Counted from the stretch's first letter, positions 25,022 through 33,869 are shown. The stretch: DNA of 64,000 bases from Falsiroseomonas sp044341625 (GCA_044341625.1 JBIIRI010000001.1:30303-94302), one strand, 5' to 3'. Program-made: numbers and translations. Notes: a model not told the origin generated them from the letters alone.

Positions 25022-26632
25022 TTATGTCTTGTTGGCGCGCCAGTAAATCGCCGAAAGGCCGGGCGAGCTGGCCATGTAGCCGGTCAGGTTGCTGCGGACC
25101 GCCACCTGCACCTGCTGCTGCGCGAAGACCGCGAAGGGGGAGGTGCCCATGAACTCCTCCTGGATCTGGCGATAGATCGCGGCGCGGGCATTCTGGTCGC
25201 GTTCCCGCATCGCGGCTTCGGTGCGCGCGGTCAGACCAGGGATGTTCCAGTTGTTGCGCCAGGTCAGCTTGCCGGGGTTGTTCGCGCCCGGCGGGTTATG
25301 CGCGAAGCTGTCGGCGTTGTAGTGCGGGTCGGGGTAGCCAAGGCCCCAGATGCCGATGAAGAGCTGGTGGTTGCGGGCGCGGAACTTCGCCAGCACCTGC
25401 GCGCCGGTGGCGGGCAGCACTTCCAGGGTCACGCCGCCACGGGCGAAGCTCGCCTGCAGCGCCTGCGCGACATCGAGGCTGGGGAAGGTGTTCGCCGTGT
25501 CGATGGCAAGGCGGATGCCGTTCGGATGTCCGGCTTCCGCCAGCAGCGCGCGGGCGCGCGTGGGGTCGAAGCGCCAGGGGCGGGCATCGACCTCGCCCAG
25601 GATGGCGCGGGGGATGAAGGACTGGTGCGGGAAGACCTGGCCGGGCAGCAGGTTGTTCGCGATCCCGTCGTAATCCACCAGGTGCTTCAGCGCCTCGATC
25701 ACCTTGGGGTTGGACAGGATCGGGTCGCCCATATTGGCGCTGAAATACTGGATGGTGCCGCGCGGGAATTCCTGGATCGTCAGCCCCGGCCGGCCACGCA
25801 GCGCCGTGATGTCCGTCGGCGTCAGGTTGCGCGCGACATCGACATCGCCGCGTTCCAGCAGCAGGCGCTGCGTCGCCGCTTCCGGCACATGGCGCACGAT
25901 GACGCGCTGGAGGTTGGCGCGCCCGCGCCACCAGCTGTCGTTGCGGTCGAGCATGTAGCTCTCATTCGGCTGGTAGCGCGTCAGGCGATAGGCGCCGGAG
26001 CCAGCCGAGTTGCGGTTCAGCCAGGTGTTGCCGCGATCCTCGCCGGCATTCTGCTGCACCAGGCGGCTATCCACGACGGAGCCGATGGTCGCCGTGAACA
26101 GGTTCTGGATCAGGGTCGGCGCATAGGCCTGGTCGAAGGTAACCTGCACCTCGAACTCGCCGGTCTGGCGCACGGTCTGCTCGATGTTGTCAGCCGTGAG
26201 CCCGACGGAGCGGTACATGAAGGCTGGCGTGCGGTTGATCTGCAGCGGCCGGCGCAGCGAGAAGACGACATCCGCCGCCGTCAGCGCATTCCCCGAATGG
26301 AAGCGCACGCCCTGGCGGATGCGGAAGGTAAAGGTCCGCCCGTCTTCCGAGATGGTGAAGGATTCCGCAAGGCCGGGCAGCAATTCGGCCGTCGGCTTGG
26401 TCTCATCGATGATGAAGAGCTGGTCGTAGACGTTCTTCAGCAGGTCGGAGCCCGTCACCTCGAAGGAGTGGTGCGGGTCAAGCGCGACGAGATCGTCGAT
26501 CTGCGCCGCGATCACCAGCGCGTTGCGCGGCGTCGCCTGGGCTTCAGCGCGGCGCGTGCCGGGCAGGGCGGCGACGGCGAGCGCGGCGGCGCCGCCGGTC
26601 AGCAGGGCGCGCTTGGGCAGGCGGGGCGTCAT
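25022..26632 (-). CDS. Dipeptide-type ABC transporter substrate-binding protein
   Basis: 536 residues. The signal peptide is MTPRLPKRALLTGGAAALAVAALPG with cleavage near RRAEAQA. The mature protein is a family 5 (peptide/nickel type) periplasmic receptor: ALDPHHSFEVTGSDLLKNVYDQL, RTFTFRIRQGVRFHSG and GSGAYRLTRYQPNESYMLDRND are typical. It delivers peptides or related solutes to the DppBC-type permease encoded downstream. A TAA stop is followed at once by the tandem repeats. Ligand specificity cannot be read. Confidence 0.9.
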   Translation of the reverse strand: MTPRLPKRALLTGGAAALAVAALPGTRRAEAQATPRNALVIAAQIDDLVALDPHHSFEVTGSDLLKNVYDQLFIIDETKPTAELLPGLAESFTISEDGRTFTFRIRQGVRFHSGNALTAADVVFSLRRPLQINRTPAFMYRSVGLTADNIEQTVRQTGEFEVQVTFDQAYAPTLIQNLFTATIGSVVDSRLVQQNAGEDRGNTWLNRNSAGSGAYRLTRYQPNESYMLDRNDSWWRGRANLQRVIVRHVPEAATQRLLLERGDVDVARNLTPTDITALRGRPGLTIQEFPRGTIQYFSANMGDPILSNPKVIEALKHLVDYDGIANNLLPGQVFPHQSFIPRAILGEVDARPWRFDPTRARALLAEAGHPNGIRLAIDTANTFPSLDVAQALQASFARGGVTLEVLPATGAQVLAKFRARNHQLFIGIWGLGYPDPHYNADSFAHNPPGANNPGKLTWRNNWNIPGLTARTEAAMRERDQNARAAIYRQIQEEFMGTSPFAVFAQQQVQVAVRSNLTGYMASSPGLSAIYWRANKT

Positions 26633-26726
26633 GGCGGAAGGCTCCGGGGATCTCTATCCGGCCTATCTCGCGTTCCGCCAAGCCGCCTGTCAACCAGACG
26701 GGACGTGCGGTCAGCCGTCCGGCGGC

Positions 26727-27740
26727 CTAATCGTATCGCAGATCCAGCGCCTTGCCGCCGAAGATGCGCCAGGCCAGCACGGTGTAGGCCAGGATCACCG
26801 GCAGCACGAAGGCCGCGCCGATCAGGATCAACGAAAGGCTCTCCGGCGCGCTCGCGGCTTGGAACAGCGTGAGGCGTTCGGGGACGATGTAGGGGAAGAA
26901 GGACCAGGCGAGCCCCGCGAAAGACAGGCAGAACAGCGCGACCGCCGCCCAGAACGGAACCCGCCGCAGCGCATCGCCCGGCAGCGGCATGTGCCGCAGC
27001 AGCGAAGCAAGCCCGATCACCAGCGCGGCGGTGGCCAGCGGCAGCGGTGCCAACAGCAGGAAATTCGGCATCTCGAACCACCGCGCCATGATGCGCGGGG
27101 AGGCCAGCGGGGTCGCCAGCGACACGCCGACAATACCGGCCGCCACCACCCACAGCGTCCCGCGCGCCCAGGCCACGGCCCGCTTCTGCAGCGCTCCCTC
27201 GGTCCGCCAGATCAGCCAGCAGGCGCCGATGAAGGCATAGGCCGCCGCGACGCCAAGGGCGGATAGCAGCGCGAACAGCAGCGCGCCCCAGCCTTCCGCG
27301 AAGCCCAGCACATAGCGGCCGAGCATCCATCCCTGCGTCAGCGCCGCCAGTGCCGATCCGCCGGCAAACGCCATGTCCCAACGGCGCTTGTCGGTCGCGC
27401 TGCCGGCCTTGGCGCGGAATTCGAACGCCACGCCGCGCAGCGTCAGCCCCACCAGCATCAGCGCCACCGGCAGGTAGAGCGCTGTCAGCACCATCCCATG
27501 CGCCACCGGGAAGGCGACCAGCAGCAGCCCAACGCCCAGCACCAGCCAGGTCTCGTTCGCGTCCCAGAAAGGCCCGATCGAGGCGACCATGCGGTCGCGC
27601 TCCGCCACATCGGGCGTGGCCTTCAGCAGCAGCCCGACGCCGAGGTCGTAGCCGTCCAGCACGACATAGGCGAGGATCGAGACGGCCATCAGACCAGCGA
27701 AGACCAGCGCCAGCGTCTCGGGCGGAAGGAAGGGCGTCAT
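26727..27740 (-). CDS. cioB: Cytochrome bd-type quinol oxidase subunit II (CioB/CydB)
   Basis: 337 residues, about eight membrane helices. ILAYVVLDGYDLGVGLLL near residue 25 and GPFWDANETWLVLGVG near 58 are conserved in all CydB proteins. With subunit I it forms the haem-containing terminal oxidase that oxidises ubiquinol and reduces oxygen to water in the cytoplasmic membrane. ATG 27740 gives MTPFLPPETLALVF. It lies seven bases after the subunit I gene. No cydX-like small frame was recognised after it. Confidence 0.92.
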   Translation of the reverse strand: MTPFLPPETLALVFAGLMAVSILAYVVLDGYDLGVGLLLKATPDVAERDRMVASIGPFWDANETWLVLGVGLLLVAFPVAHGMVLTALYLPVALMLVGLTLRGVAFEFRAKAGSATDKRRWDMAFAGGSALAALTQGWMLGRYVLGFAEGWGALLFALLSALGVAAAYAFIGACWLIWRTEGALQKRAVAWARGTLWVVAAGIVGVSLATPLASPRIMARWFEMPNFLLLAPLPLATAALVIGLASLLRHMPLPGDALRRVPFWAAVALFCLSFAGLAWSFFPYIVPERLTLFQAASAPESLSLILIGAAFVLPVILAYTVLAWRIFGGKALDLRYD

Positions 27741-27747
27741 CGCGGCG

Positions 27748-29085
27748 TCACGCGGTCTGCGGCAGCGGCGCGTTCGCAGGCGTCGCTTCCACCAGCCGCC
27801 CCTTCGCCGCCAGGCGGAACAGTGCGGCGATATAGGCCGCGAGCAGCCCGGCATAGAGCAGCAGGTACATGACCAGCGTGCTCGCGACACTGCCCGCCGG
27901 CACCGGGCCGACCGCATCCGCCGTGGTCAGCACGCCGGTGACCAGCCAGGGCTGGCGCCCGATCTCGGTCACGTACCAGCCGGCGAGCGTCGCGATCCAT
28001 CCGGCGAAGGTCATGGCGACGAAGCCGCGCAGCAGCAGGGTGGGCAGCGTGCCGCGCCGCCACAGGAACCATGCGCCCGCCAGGCCCAGCGCGATCATGG
28101 CCATGCCGACGCCGACCATGATGCGGAAGGCGTAGAAGACCGGCGCGACGGGCGGATGCTTGCCGACGAAATCGTTCAGCCCGGGGACCACGCCATCGGC
28201 GCGATGCGTCAGGATCAGGCTGGCGCCGGAGGGGATCGAGATCTCGAACCGGTTCTCGCGCGCCGCTTCGTCCGGGATGGCGAAGAGGACCAGCGGCACA
28301 TGGCCCCGCGTCTCCCAATTGCCTTCCATCGCCGCCACCTTGGCGGGCTGGTGTTCCAGCGTGTTGAGCCCGTGCAGGTCGCCCACCACAAGCTGGGTCG
28401 GCGCCAGCACGGCGGCCATCACCACGCCCGTCCGCAGCGCCGCCTGCACCGCCGGCGCGCGATCCCCGCGCAGCCACCGCCAGGCCGAGATGCCGGCGAT
28501 CAGGAAGGCGCAGGTGAGGCCGGATGCGATCAGCATATGGGCCAGGCGATACGGCAGGGACGGGGTGAACACGATCGCCCACCAATCCGTCGCGTGCACG
28601 ATGCCATCGCGCAGCTCATAGCCGGCGGGCGTGTGCATCCAGGAATTCAGCACCAGGATCCAGAAGGCGCTCATCGTGGTGCCGAAGGCGACCAGCACGG
28701 TCGCTGTCGTATGCACCCAGCCCGGCACGCGGCGGAAGCCGAACAGCATGATGCCGAGGAAGGTCGCCTCCAGAAAGAAGGCGGTCAGCACCTCATAGGC
28801 CAGCAGGGGGCCTGCGACATTGCCGACCTTTTCCATGAAGCCCGGCCAGTTGGTGCCGAACTGGAAGCTCATCGTGATGCCGGAGACGACCCCAAGCGCG
28901 AAGGATAGCGCGAAGATCTTCACCCAGAAGCGGTAGGCCTCCATCCACTTCTCGTCGCGCGTGGCGTTGAAGCGCAGCTTGAAGAACAGCAGCACCCAGC
29001 CCAGCGCGATGGTGATCGTCGGGAACAGGATGTGGAAGGAGATGTTCGCCGCGAATTGGATGCGGGCAAGGAGCAGCGCTTCCAT
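27748..29085 (-). CDS. cioA: Cytochrome bd-type quinol oxidase subunit I, cyanide-insensitive type (CioA)
   Basis: 445 residues, shorter than canonical CydA (about 520). The haem b595 ligand His18 is in QFAANISFHILFP; a second His is in LAHMLIASG and the haem b558 Met in FRIMVGVGM. After HRADGVVPGLNDF the sequence goes directly to PPVAPVFYAFRIM, so the Q-loop is short, the mark of CioA-type oxidases. These work under low oxygen or cyanide. Gene order is regulator, cioA, cioB, all minus strand, with seven bases between the regulator stop and cioA start. Confidence 0.92.
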   Translation of the reverse strand: MEALLLARIQFAANISFHILFPTITIALGWVLLFFKLRFNATRDEKWMEAYRFWVKIFALSFALGVVSGITMSFQFGTNWPGFMEKVGNVAGPLLAYEVLTAFFLEATFLGIMLFGFRRVPGWVHTTATVLVAFGTTMSAFWILVLNSWMHTPAGYELRDGIVHATDWWAIVFTPSLPYRLAHMLIASGLTCAFLIAGISAWRWLRGDRAPAVQAALRTGVVMAAVLAPTQLVVGDLHGLNTLEHQPAKVAAMEGNWETRGHVPLVLFAIPDEAARENRFEISIPSGASLILTHRADGVVPGLNDFVGKHPPVAPVFYAFRIMVGVGMAMIALGLAGAWFLWRRGTLPTLLLRGFVAMTFAGWIATLAGWYVTEIGRQPWLVTGVLTTADAVGPVPAGSVASTLVMYLLLYAGLLAAYIAALFRLAAKGRLVEATPANAPLPQTA

Positions 29086-29092
29086 CGGATGA

Positions 29093-29656
29093 TCAGTCCT
29101 TCTTCTTCCGGCGACCGAGCGAGACGACCTTGTCCGTCACCTCCACCAGCCGCGCGACGCGGGAGCCGAGCGCGAGAAGCTGCGCAAGTCGCTCCGTCTC
29201 CAGCCGCTTGACCTCGTCGTACCAGGTGGTGAGTTGCTCGATCAGGCCGTGCATCTCGCTCATGCGGGCCTGGGCGTGGCGCTCCGCCTCGCTCGCCGGG
29301 GCCTGCATCAGCAATTCGCGCAGCACGGACAGCGTCGGGTCCACCTCTCGCTTCTTCCGTTCCTCCGCCAGCACGCGGAGGATCTCCCACACGTCGCCGG
29401 GCGTGGTGAAATGGTCGCGCCGGTCATCCGGCACATGCTTCGCGCGCACCAGGTTCCAGGCCTGCAATTCGCGGAGGCCCATCGAGACGTTGGACCGCGA
29501 CACGCCCAGCGCATCCACGATGTGGTCGGCGTTCAGCGGCGTAGGGGAGACGTAGAGCAGCGCATAGATCTGCCCGACGGTGCGGTTGATGCCCCATCGG
29601 CTGCCCATTTCCCCGAAATGCAGCACGAAGGCCTGGATGAGGGGGGGAAGATTCAT
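29093..29656 (-). CDS. GbsR/MarR-family transcriptional regulator
   Basis: 187 residues. Residues about 15-90 form a winged helix: MGSRWGINRTVGQIYALLYV, then LNADHIVDALGVSRSNVSMGLRELQ as the helix-turn-helix, and the wing RAKHVPDDRRDHFTTP. The C-terminal half is a helical dimerisation region ending in RRKKKD. GbsR proteins control osmoprotectant genes in Bacillus, but in Proteobacteria relatives often precede terminal oxidase genes. As first gene of the cioAB operon with a perfect palindrome just upstream, it likely regulates itself and the oxidase. Confidence 0.8.
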   Translation of the reverse strand: MNLPPLIQAFVLHFGEMGSRWGINRTVGQIYALLYVSPTPLNADHIVDALGVSRSNVSMGLRELQAWNLVRAKHVPDDRRDHFTTPGDVWEILRVLAEERKKREVDPTLSVLRELLMQAPASEAERHAQARMSEMHGLIEQLTTWYDEVKRLETERLAQLLALGSRVARLVEVTDKVVSLGRRKKKD

Positions 29657-29687
29657 GGCGGGCGGCCTGGGATCCTGCTGTGCCGTA

Positions 29688-29707
29688 ATTTCAGAAATTT
29701 CTGAAAT
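29688..29707. promoter_or_regulatory. Perfect 20-bp palindrome, likely operator of the GbsR-like regulator/cioAB operon
   Basis: ATTTCAGAAA followed by its exact complement TTTCTGAAAT, centred 41 bases before the regulator start codon and 117 bases before the divergent CitE-like gene. It is strikingly AT-rich for this genome, matching the two-fold symmetry expected for a dimeric winged-helix protein. Binding by the adjacent regulator is inferred. Confidence 0.75.
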
Positions 29708-29824
29708 AACAGGTAGCGCGCTCCGCCCGCCTGATCAAGTCGGGAATGTTGCCTGACCCCCATCTGGCCCGGCGCGACGGGCGGACGCATGATCGGCACG
29801 ACGCCCAGGACACCGCACCACGCC

Positions 29825-30652
29825 ATGACCCAGCCCGATATCGCGCTTGCCCGCAGCATCCTTTTCGTGCCCGGCCACCGGCCCGACCGCTTCGAGAAGG
29901 CGCTGGCCACCGGCGCCGATGCCGTGGTGATCGACCTGGAGGACGCCGTGCCCCCGGCCGAAAAGGCGGCGGCCCGTGCCGCCGTGCTCGCCCGCCCGGC
30001 CGCGCCGGCCGGCGTCGCACTCGGCATCCGGATGAATCCCCTGCCGACGCCGGAAGGTATCGCGGACCTCGCCGCGCTGCTCGGCGCCGCGGCGCCCGAT
30101 TTCCTGATGCTGCCGAAGACCGAGGCGGCGGAGGAACTGCGGATCGTCCACCGCGCCTTCGCCCGCCATTCCCGCGCCCCGCAGCTGGTCGCGCTGATCG
30201 AGAGCGCCGAAGGCCTCTCGCGCGCCGGCGCCATCGCCGCCGAGGATGGCTGCGCCTCACTCGGCTTCGGCGGTGTCGATCTCGCCGCCGATCTCGGCTG
30301 CCAGGTGGCGTGGGAACCGCTGCTGATGGCGCGCGCGACGCTCGTTGCCGCCGCCGCGCGTGCCGGGCGCGGGCTGGTGGATGTGCCCTTCCTGGCGCTG
30401 GATGACGAGGCGGGGCTGGCGGAGGAGACGCGGCGCGTGCAGGCGCTGGGCTTCACCGGGAAGCTTGCGATCCATCCGCGCCAGGTCGCGACCATTCAAT
30501 CCGTGCTGACGCCCAGCCCCGAGCAGGTCGCCTGGGCGCGCCGGGTGATCGCGGCCTTCGAGGCCGCCGCCGGTGGGGTCTGTGTGGTGGATGGCAAGAT
30601 GGTGGATGTGCCGGTCCAGCGCGCCGCGCTGCGGGTGCTGGCCCGCGCCTGA
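29825..30652 (+). CDS. HpcH/HpaI aldolase/citrate lyase beta-subunit-like protein (CitE-like)
   Basis: 275 residues. RSILFVPGHRPDRFEKALATGADAVVIDLEDAVPP is the standard CitE-like opening, with the metal-site Glu in LEDAV; LIESAEGL gives the second acidic ligand, and GKLAIHPRQV ends the core. Family members cleave or form acyl-CoA thioesters such as malyl-CoA, citramalyl-CoA or citryl-CoA. No citD/citF partners are nearby, so a stand-alone lyase or thioesterase is more likely than citrate lyase. ATG 29825 is used; the frame extends to 29789 without similarity. It is divergent from the regulator. Confidence 0.8.
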   Translation: MTQPDIALARSILFVPGHRPDRFEKALATGADAVVIDLEDAVPPAEKAAARAAVLARPAAPAGVALGIRMNPLPTPEGIADLAALLGAAAPDFLMLPKTEAAEELRIVHRAFARHSRAPQLVALIESAEGLSRAGAIAAEDGCASLGFGGVDLAADLGCQVAWEPLLMARATLVAAAARAGRGLVDVPFLALDDEAGLAEETRRVQALGFTGKLAIHPRQVATIQSVLTPSPEQVAWARRVIAAFEAAAGGVCVVDGKMVDVPVQRAALRVLARA

Positions 30653-30702
30653 TCCTCGCGGGCGGGATCACGCCCGCAAGCTTCGGACCCACGCCGCTTG
30701 AA

Positions 30703-30797
30703 CCCTCTCCCCCCGACGGGGGCGAGGTTCGACGCATAGCGTCGAACGCCGAAGTCGCGGCGATGTATCGCCGCATACGCAGGCTGGCAGGGTGAGG
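30703..30797 (+). repeat. CCCTCTCC/GGGTGAGG palindromic element, copy 2, with nested hairpins
   Basis: Starts CCCTCTCCCCCCGACGGGGG as in copy 1 and ends GGGTGAGG as in copy 1, but between them about 60 bases form two extra perfect hairpins: TTCGACG-CATAG-CGTCGAA (30728-30746) and GCGGCGAT-GT-ATCGCCGC (30757-30774). It lies between the CitE-like gene and the convergent unknown gene. Confidence 0.65.
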
Positions 30798-30864
30798 AGG
30801 GACCCGCAGAATAGCCGGAACCTGCGGCAGAGACGACAGCACCGCGCCTCGCGGCGCCCGGCCG

Positions 30865-31563
30865 CTACGGCCTGACGGTCGCCGTCGGCATCCCGCGTGC
30901 AGTTCGGGACTCGAACACCTGTTCCAGCCGCAGCGCCCAGGCCTGGGAAGCGCTGGGGCGCACGCCGCCCACATCGCACATCCGATCCAGCAGCCCGACC
31001 GCGAGGTCCCACAGCCGGTCCGCCTCACGGGGGTCGGTCGTCTCCCGCGCCGCGCGGGCCAGCAGGCGCCCGACGGAGCCCGCGGCGGCGATGGCGCGGG
31101 CCATGTCGGTGCCGTCGGCCAGCGCGACCGCGCGGTCCATCATCCATTCCGCCTCGCGTTCCAGCCGGCGCATGCCGAGCAGGGACCACACCCGCCACAG
31201 CGCGCCCGAAAAGCGCCGCGTCTGCGCCGCCGGCCTGCCCCCGCCCAGCTTCGGCAGGATTTCCTGCGACAGGGCCTGGCGGAGCAATTCGGCGCGCACC
31301 GTATCCTGCCCGTCCTGCGTGCCGAGGATGCGCGGCGCGAAGGGCTTCAGGCGCTGGCGCACCGTATGCGGCATGTTGTCGTTCAGCGGGATCGCAAAGG
31401 CGCGGATCAGCGGCGACGCGCAGGCGGGGCTGTCGGTGTGTTCCTCCCCCGCCAGGCAGGCGACCAGCGACATCACGCACATGCGCCCGGCATCGCGTGT
31501 GCCGACGCCGGTAACCAGTTCGACGCGCTCGAGCGCCCGCTCGAGCCGGAGATCGAGGTGCAT
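30865..31563 (-). CDS. Uncharacterised protein with a conserved-looking Cys-containing N-terminal segment
   Basis: 232 residues, no signal peptide or membrane helix. I cannot assign a named family. The segment MCVMSLVACLAGEEHTDSPACASPLIRAFAIPLNDNMP, about residues 28-65 (given here only as landmarks C-V-M, AGEEHTD, PACASP, LNDNMP), resembles a pattern I associate with uncharacterised actinobacterial and phage proteins; it is followed by RQRLKPFAPRILGT. The C-terminal half is helical and rich in Arg, Ala and Trp. ATG 31563 (MHLDLRLERALERVEL) is preferred over an earlier in-frame start at 31632. It is convergent with the CitE-like gene. Function unknown. Confidence 0.6.
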   Translation of the reverse strand: MHLDLRLERALERVELVTGVGTRDAGRMCVMSLVACLAGEEHTDSPACASPLIRAFAIPLNDNMPHTVRQRLKPFAPRILGTQDGQDTVRAELLRQALSQEILPKLGGGRPAAQTRRFSGALWRVWSLLGMRRLEREAEWMMDRAVALADGTDMARAIAAAGSVGRLLARAARETTDPREADRLWDLAVGLLDRMCDVGGVRPSASQAWALRLEQVFESRTARGMPTATVRP

Positions 31564-31806
31564 GCGGACCATCCTCCATGCAGCCGCGGCGGATGCGGCT
31601 GGATCAGCGGCGACGCCCCCGCTACCCACCAACCTCCGACGAGGGTGCCCGCGGCATCAATGCACGAGACCGGCATCGCGTTCCCGCGCGCCGCCCGTCC
31701 CGGCCGTGCCAGGCGCCGCGCGGTGCGTCACATCGCGGCGACGGACCGGCGGCCTCGCGCCGGGGCAAGGCCAATGCTCTACTCGGCGGGACAGGAGCGC
31801 ACCCCG

Positions 31807-32415
31807 ATGGACCCCGCGATCTGGCTCGCCTTCGTCGCCGCGGCGATCACGATGCTGGTCATTCCCGGCCCGACGATCATGCTGGTGATCGGCCAGTCGC
31901 TCGGCGGCGGGGCGCGCAACGCGCTGCCGCTGGCCGCCGGGGTGGCGCTGGGCGACCTGACGGCGATGACGCTGTCGCTGGCCGGACTGGGGGCGCTGCT
32001 GGCGGCCTCGGCAACGGCCTTCACGGCCCTGAAATGGGCGGGGGCGGCCTTCCTGCTCTATCTGGGCGTGAAGCTGTGGCGCGCGCCCGTCACGCCGCAA
32101 GCCGTCCCGCCGCTGCCCGCGGGCCAGGCCATGCGGCAGGCCTATGTGGTCACCGCGCTCAATCCGAAGGGGATCGTCTTTTTCGTGGCCTTCGTGCCGC
32201 AGTTCCTGGACCCCGCGCGGCCCTTCCTGGGGCAGGCGGCGATCCTGGTCGCGACCTTCGTCACCCTCGCCGCCGCGAATGCGGCCGCCTATGCGCTGCT
32301 GGCCGCGCGCCTGTCGGGCGCGGTGCGCCGCCCGGGGCTCAGGCGGGCGCTGAACCGGGCCGGCGGGGCGATGCTGGTGGGGGCCGGGCTGCTGGTCGTG
32401 TTCAGAAGGTCTTGA
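31807..32415 (+). CDS. LysE/RhtB family amino-acid exporter
   Basis: 202 residues, six membrane helices. ITMLVIPGPTIMLVIGQSLGGGARN near the N-terminus and KWAGAAFLLYLGVKLW near residues 80-95 are the family signature, with ALNPKGIVFFVAFVPQF in the middle. These inner-membrane carriers export amino acids such as homoserine, threonine or lysine. It starts 243 bases after the divergent unknown gene and is followed by apaG. Substrate not readable. Confidence 0.85.
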   Translation: MDPAIWLAFVAAAITMLVIPGPTIMLVIGQSLGGGARNALPLAAGVALGDLTAMTLSLAGLGALLAASATAFTALKWAGAAFLLYLGVKLWRAPVTPQAVPPLPAGQAMRQAYVVTALNPKGIVFFVAFVPQFLDPARPFLGQAAILVATFVTLAAANAAAYALLAARLSGAVRRPGLRRALNRAGGAMLVGAGLLVVFRRS

Positions 32416-32490
32416 GTCCGCCGCCGCCCAGGCCGAGATTGCAGCCCTGCGGCCGGCGGAGGGGATCCCGGTCGCCCGAGGGTGTCCAGC

Positions 32491-32898
32491 ATGCGCGACG
32501 ACTACAGCGAGACCACACGCTCGATCCGCGTCGCGGTCCGCGCCTTCTACCTGGCCGACCAGTCGGAGCCGGAGCGCGGCCATTTCGTCTGGGCCTATCG
32601 GGTCGCCATCACCAATGAGGGCCAGGACACGGTGCAGCTGCTGAAGCGCAGCTGGCAGATCACCGACGGGCTGGGCCGCACCCAGGCCGTGCAGGGGGAC
32701 GGCGTGGTGGGCGAGACGCCGGTGCTCGAACCGGGCCAGAGCTTCGAATACACCTCTGGCACCCCGCTGCCGACCGCATCGGGCTTCATGCGCGGGGCCT
32801 ATCACATGGTGGTCCGCGGCACCGGGGAAGCCTTCGACGTGCGGATCCCCGCCTTCAGCCTGGACAGCCCGCACCAGCCGACCAGCCGGGTGCATTGA
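32491..32898 (+). CDS. apaG: ApaG protein
   Basis: 135 residues, close to the 125-130 usual for ApaG. The fibronectin-like beta fold shows as IRVAVRAFYLADQSEPE, FVWAYRVAITNEG, LLKRSWQITDGLG, GEGVVGETPVLEPG-like (here GDGVVGETPVLEPG), FEYTSGTPL and MRGAYHMV. ApaG is linked to cobalt/magnesium resistance and Ap4A metabolism in enterobacteria; its biochemical role is uncertain. ATG 32491 is preferred because GAGG stands about ten bases upstream; an in-frame GTG at 32482 would add three residues. Confidence 0.93.
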   Translation: MRDDYSETTRSIRVAVRAFYLADQSEPERGHFVWAYRVAITNEGQDTVQLLKRSWQITDGLGRTQAVQGDGVVGETPVLEPGQSFEYTSGTPLPTASGFMRGAYHMVVRGTGEAFDVRIPAFSLDSPHQPTSRVH

Positions 32899-33110
32899 AG
32901 GCCACGCCTGGGAAGGCCGCCCCTGGGAGGGCCACGCCGGCCGGCAGGCTCTGACATCACGCGGACGCGTTATCGCCCCCCCACCATTCCGGCAGTTGCG
33001 GGATCGCGGATCGTCCCCATGTGCGTGACGGGGAAGGAAGGCGCCGTGGCGCGGCGGCGCGGTATCGCACACGCCGCATCTTGATGGGCTGAAGCCCGAG
33101 GATCGAGACC

Positions 33111-33752
33111 TTGAATATCCAGACCCCCGCCGGCCAGCTCGGTGAACCCCAGGCCAGTACCGAGGAACGCCCGACGCAGGAGCAGGCCGAGCAGGCCATC
33201 CGCACCCTGCTGCGCTGGGCCGGCGACAACCCGACCCGGGAAGGCCTTCTCGACACGCCGAAGCGCGTGGCCAAGGCCTATCGCGAATGGTTCTGCGGCT
33301 ATGAGGAAGATCCCGTCGAGCTGCTCGCCCGCTCCTTCGAGGAGACGGATGGCTATGACGAGATGGTGCTGCTGCGCGACATCCGCCTCGAGAGCACCTG
33401 CGAGCACCACATGGCGCCGATCCTGGGCCGGGTGCATGTCGCCTACCTGCCGTCCGGCCGGGTGGTCGGCATCAGCAAGCTGGCACGCGTGGTCGAGGCC
33501 TATTCCAAGCGCCTGCAGATCCAGGAAAAGATGACGGCGCAGATCGCCAACACCATCAACGACGTGCTGAAGCCCAAGGGCGTGGCCGTGGTGGTGGAAG
33601 CGGCGCACCAGTGCATGACCACGCGTGGCGTGCACAAGCCGGGCGTCACCATGGTGACCAGCCGGATGCTGGGTGCCTTCCGCGACGACCCGTCCACCCG
33701 GCGGGAAGTGCTCGCGATGATCGCCGCGCCGCGCGGCACCGCGGAAGGCTGA
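33111..33752 (+). CDS. folE: GTP cyclohydrolase I
   Basis: 213 residues. It converts GTP to dihydroneopterin triphosphate, the first step of folate synthesis. The zinc ligands are C97 and H100 in ESTCEHHMAP and Cys in HQCMTTRG; LGRVHVAYLPSGRVVGISKLARVV is diagnostic. The only start that keeps the full protein is TTG 33111 (LNIQTPAG), preceded by GAGGATCGAG; no ATG occurs before residue 85. The first 20 residues are a variable leader. It stands alone on the plus strand with a hairpin after the stop. Confidence 0.95.
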   Translation: MNIQTPAGQLGEPQASTEERPTQEQAEQAIRTLLRWAGDNPTREGLLDTPKRVAKAYREWFCGYEEDPVELLARSFEETDGYDEMVLLRDIRLESTCEHHMAPILGRVHVAYLPSGRVVGISKLARVVEAYSKRLQIQEKMTAQIANTINDVLKPKGVAVVVEAAHQCMTTRGVHKPGVTMVTSRMLGAFRDDPSTRREVLAMIAAPRGTAEG

Positions 33753-33821
33753 TCCGCGCAGGCGGGCGGCGCCGCGGCAACGCAGCGCCACCGCGCCGGC
33801 ACGGCGCATGATCCGCCCCCC

Positions 33822-33860
33822 GCAAAGCCGCGTCAGGCCTTCGGCGCGAAGCGGTTTTGC
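33822..33860. terminator. Probable bidirectional hairpin between folE and the lipoprotein gene
   Basis: GCAAAGCCGC pairs with GCGGTTTTGC (one G-T pair) around a 19-base loop that can itself fold. It sits between two convergent genes. The arm sequence resembles that of the hairpin at 14955. No clear T-run follows, so termination is inferred. Confidence 0.5.
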
Positions 33861-33869
33861 CGGCGGTTC

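Noticed and set aside
31564..31806. Coding sequence in the gap before the LysE gene
   Set aside because: Short open frames overlap but none has a ribosome site or plausible protein composition.
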